NCBI GenBank assembly: GCA_933228675.1
Contig: OW121743.1
Location: 91,542,998 to 91,606,997 of the forward strand
Direction of reading: 5' to 3'
DNA from: Stomorhina lunata
Taxonomy: Eukaryota; Arthropoda; Insecta; Diptera; Rhiniidae
Length of the DNA stretch: 64,000 nucleotides
Shown here one piece after another: positions 61,886 to 64,000 of the stretch. Position numbers and translations under genes: made by a program. Numbering within the stretch: the first letter of the stretch is position 1; every line of letters begins with the position of its first letter. The notes below the pieces were generated by a model. It searched no databases, was not told where the DNA came from, and saw only the letters and a program-made list of their open reading frames with translations.

Positions 61886-62445
61886 ATATATATAAAAATG
61901 AGTACTTGTATGTCTGTATGTCCTTTCTAGAATAGTAAACTATGCATTTGATCGTGTTATGATTTGAAGAAAAGTTGTTGCACATGTGCCGACGCACATT
62001 ATTAAGTTGGTACGACTAAGTTCCGACAGTTGGCTACACTGAAAATTGCTTAAACTTAATTAAATCGTAAACTGTACATTTGATCATTATATTATCTTGC
62101 GGATGAACCGACGAAGATTTCTAAATTGGTATTACCAATTTCCGGCAGGTGGAGCCACTAAAAACTACTCAAAATGACCTAAATCGTAAACTGTGCATTT
62201 GATCACGCTATGTTCTTTAGCAAAGTTGTTGCGCATTCGTCAACGGGAGTTTCCAAGTTGGTGAGATTAATTCCCGATAGATGGCGCGACTGAAAATTGT
62301 TAAAAACGAATTAAATCGTATCGTTATATAATTATCATAAGCAATGTTGTTGTACATGCGCAGACGAAGGTTTATAAATTGGTGCGACTAATTTTCGCCA
62401 GATAGCGACACTATGCATTTGATCATGTGTTGATCGGAAAAAATC
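61886..62445 (+). repeat. 132 bp minisatellite, four units, with Helitron-like TATATATAAAAATGAGT start
   Basis: Units begin at about 61935, 62067, 62186 and 62318 and match those at 50769-51372, though more diverged. The leading CATATATATAAAAATGAGTA and TATGTCTGTATGTCC resemble 5' ends of insect Helitron-type elements. No 3' hairpin terminus is visible here. Confidence 0.75.
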
Positions 62446-63448
<1,003 letters not shown>

Positions 63449-64000
63449 GAAAATTACCTTAACTTTACAAAAAGTTATTTAGGTCTCTTAATATATCAAA
63501 ATTCATCATTATATAATAAGATCAATATTTAACACACAACATATTTTTCTTTAAAAAATTCTATATCCAGTTTTAGCAAAATTTAATAATAAACTATTTA
63601 TAGCTTTAATAAAAATACAAGGACTTTATTAAGACTGATAGCTTTAATAAATATAAGAAAAACAAATATCCTGAAGAATTAAAATTTCATTGCAATAGTT
63701 CACGTTTTTGCTTCACAATTAATTAATTCAATTTTTGTATTTGTCCAAGACTTCAACTCTCCAGATACACTGAAAGAAATATTATGTCAATCTATGTATT
63801 TATGTATGTCAAAATATAATGTACCAGATTCATCTCATCCAAAGTTGACTTGTAAGCTTCTCGATAAAAGATGATAGTTTTGAGTTTTTAAACTAATATT
63901 TTACTTTTTTGAAGTGTATTTACTTTATTTATTAATATCCTTCATTCACAAATAAAATTGTAATAATACCCAACATAAATGAGCTCTTTGAAGTGAACAA
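63449..64000. other. AT-rich DNA without a recognisable gene
   Basis: Nothing was recognised before the end of the window. Confidence 0.6.

Overview
This 64 kb window is very AT-rich eukaryotic DNA, most likely from a dipteran and probably a calyptrate fly. The evidence is indirect: an insect-type BEL/Pao retrotransposon, several copies of fly-type repeats with TATACCCACC ends and GTCY runs (mini-me-like), and hAT-like elements. I find no intact cellular protein-coding gene, no tRNA or rRNA gene and no CRISPR array. The window is best read as repeat-dense intergenic or intronic DNA.

The only long coding capacity is a nearly pristine BEL/Pao LTR retrotransposon at 14346-24008. It has two 726 bp LTRs that differ at one position, a 5 bp target duplication (catag), a primer-binding site fitting tRNA-Tyr, a 2.3 kb leader and an intact 1749-codon gag-protease-RT-RNaseH-integrase polyprotein with all expected catalytic residues. 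Downstream of pol lies a second, ATG-less reading frame. It carries a zinc-knuckle cluster whose Cys/His spacing is identical to that of the element's own Gag, and it sits behind a good splice acceptor. This is the most interesting protein-level signal in the window.

About a third of the window is tandem minisatellite. Arrays at 2.3-4.9, 9.5-9.7, 13.2-14.3 with 24.0-25.2 (one array split by the retrotransposon), 27.1-29.2, 34.7-36.0, 37.6-45.1, 46.3-48.8 and 54.4-56.9 kb are built from about 30-31 bp or 21 bp units. The units centre on a palindromic CTATAG (or CCTAT-T4-ATAGG) flanked by A and T tracts, and each array has its own spacer word. The largest has roughly 357 copies of a 21 bp unit and a higher-order pattern of about 1.6-1.8 kb. 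It creates long spurious open frames on both strands.

Other mobile DNA includes two elements with perfect 8 bp target duplications and hAT-like termini. One (10745-11569) is a hairpin-forming MITE. The other (31295-33265) has about 0.6 kb terminal inverted repeats around a decayed two-exon gene fragment. There are also several mini-me-like repeats, one with a 276 bp (GACA)n microsatellite. A two-copy repeat family (49.6-52.1 and 60.6-61.9 kb) carries a recurring GTAGCGTCCGTCACAG motif. It is associated with 132 bp minisatellites and a Helitron-like 3' end. A short LINE remnant lies near 8.6 kb. The remaining stretches are AT-rich DNA in which I recognise nothing.
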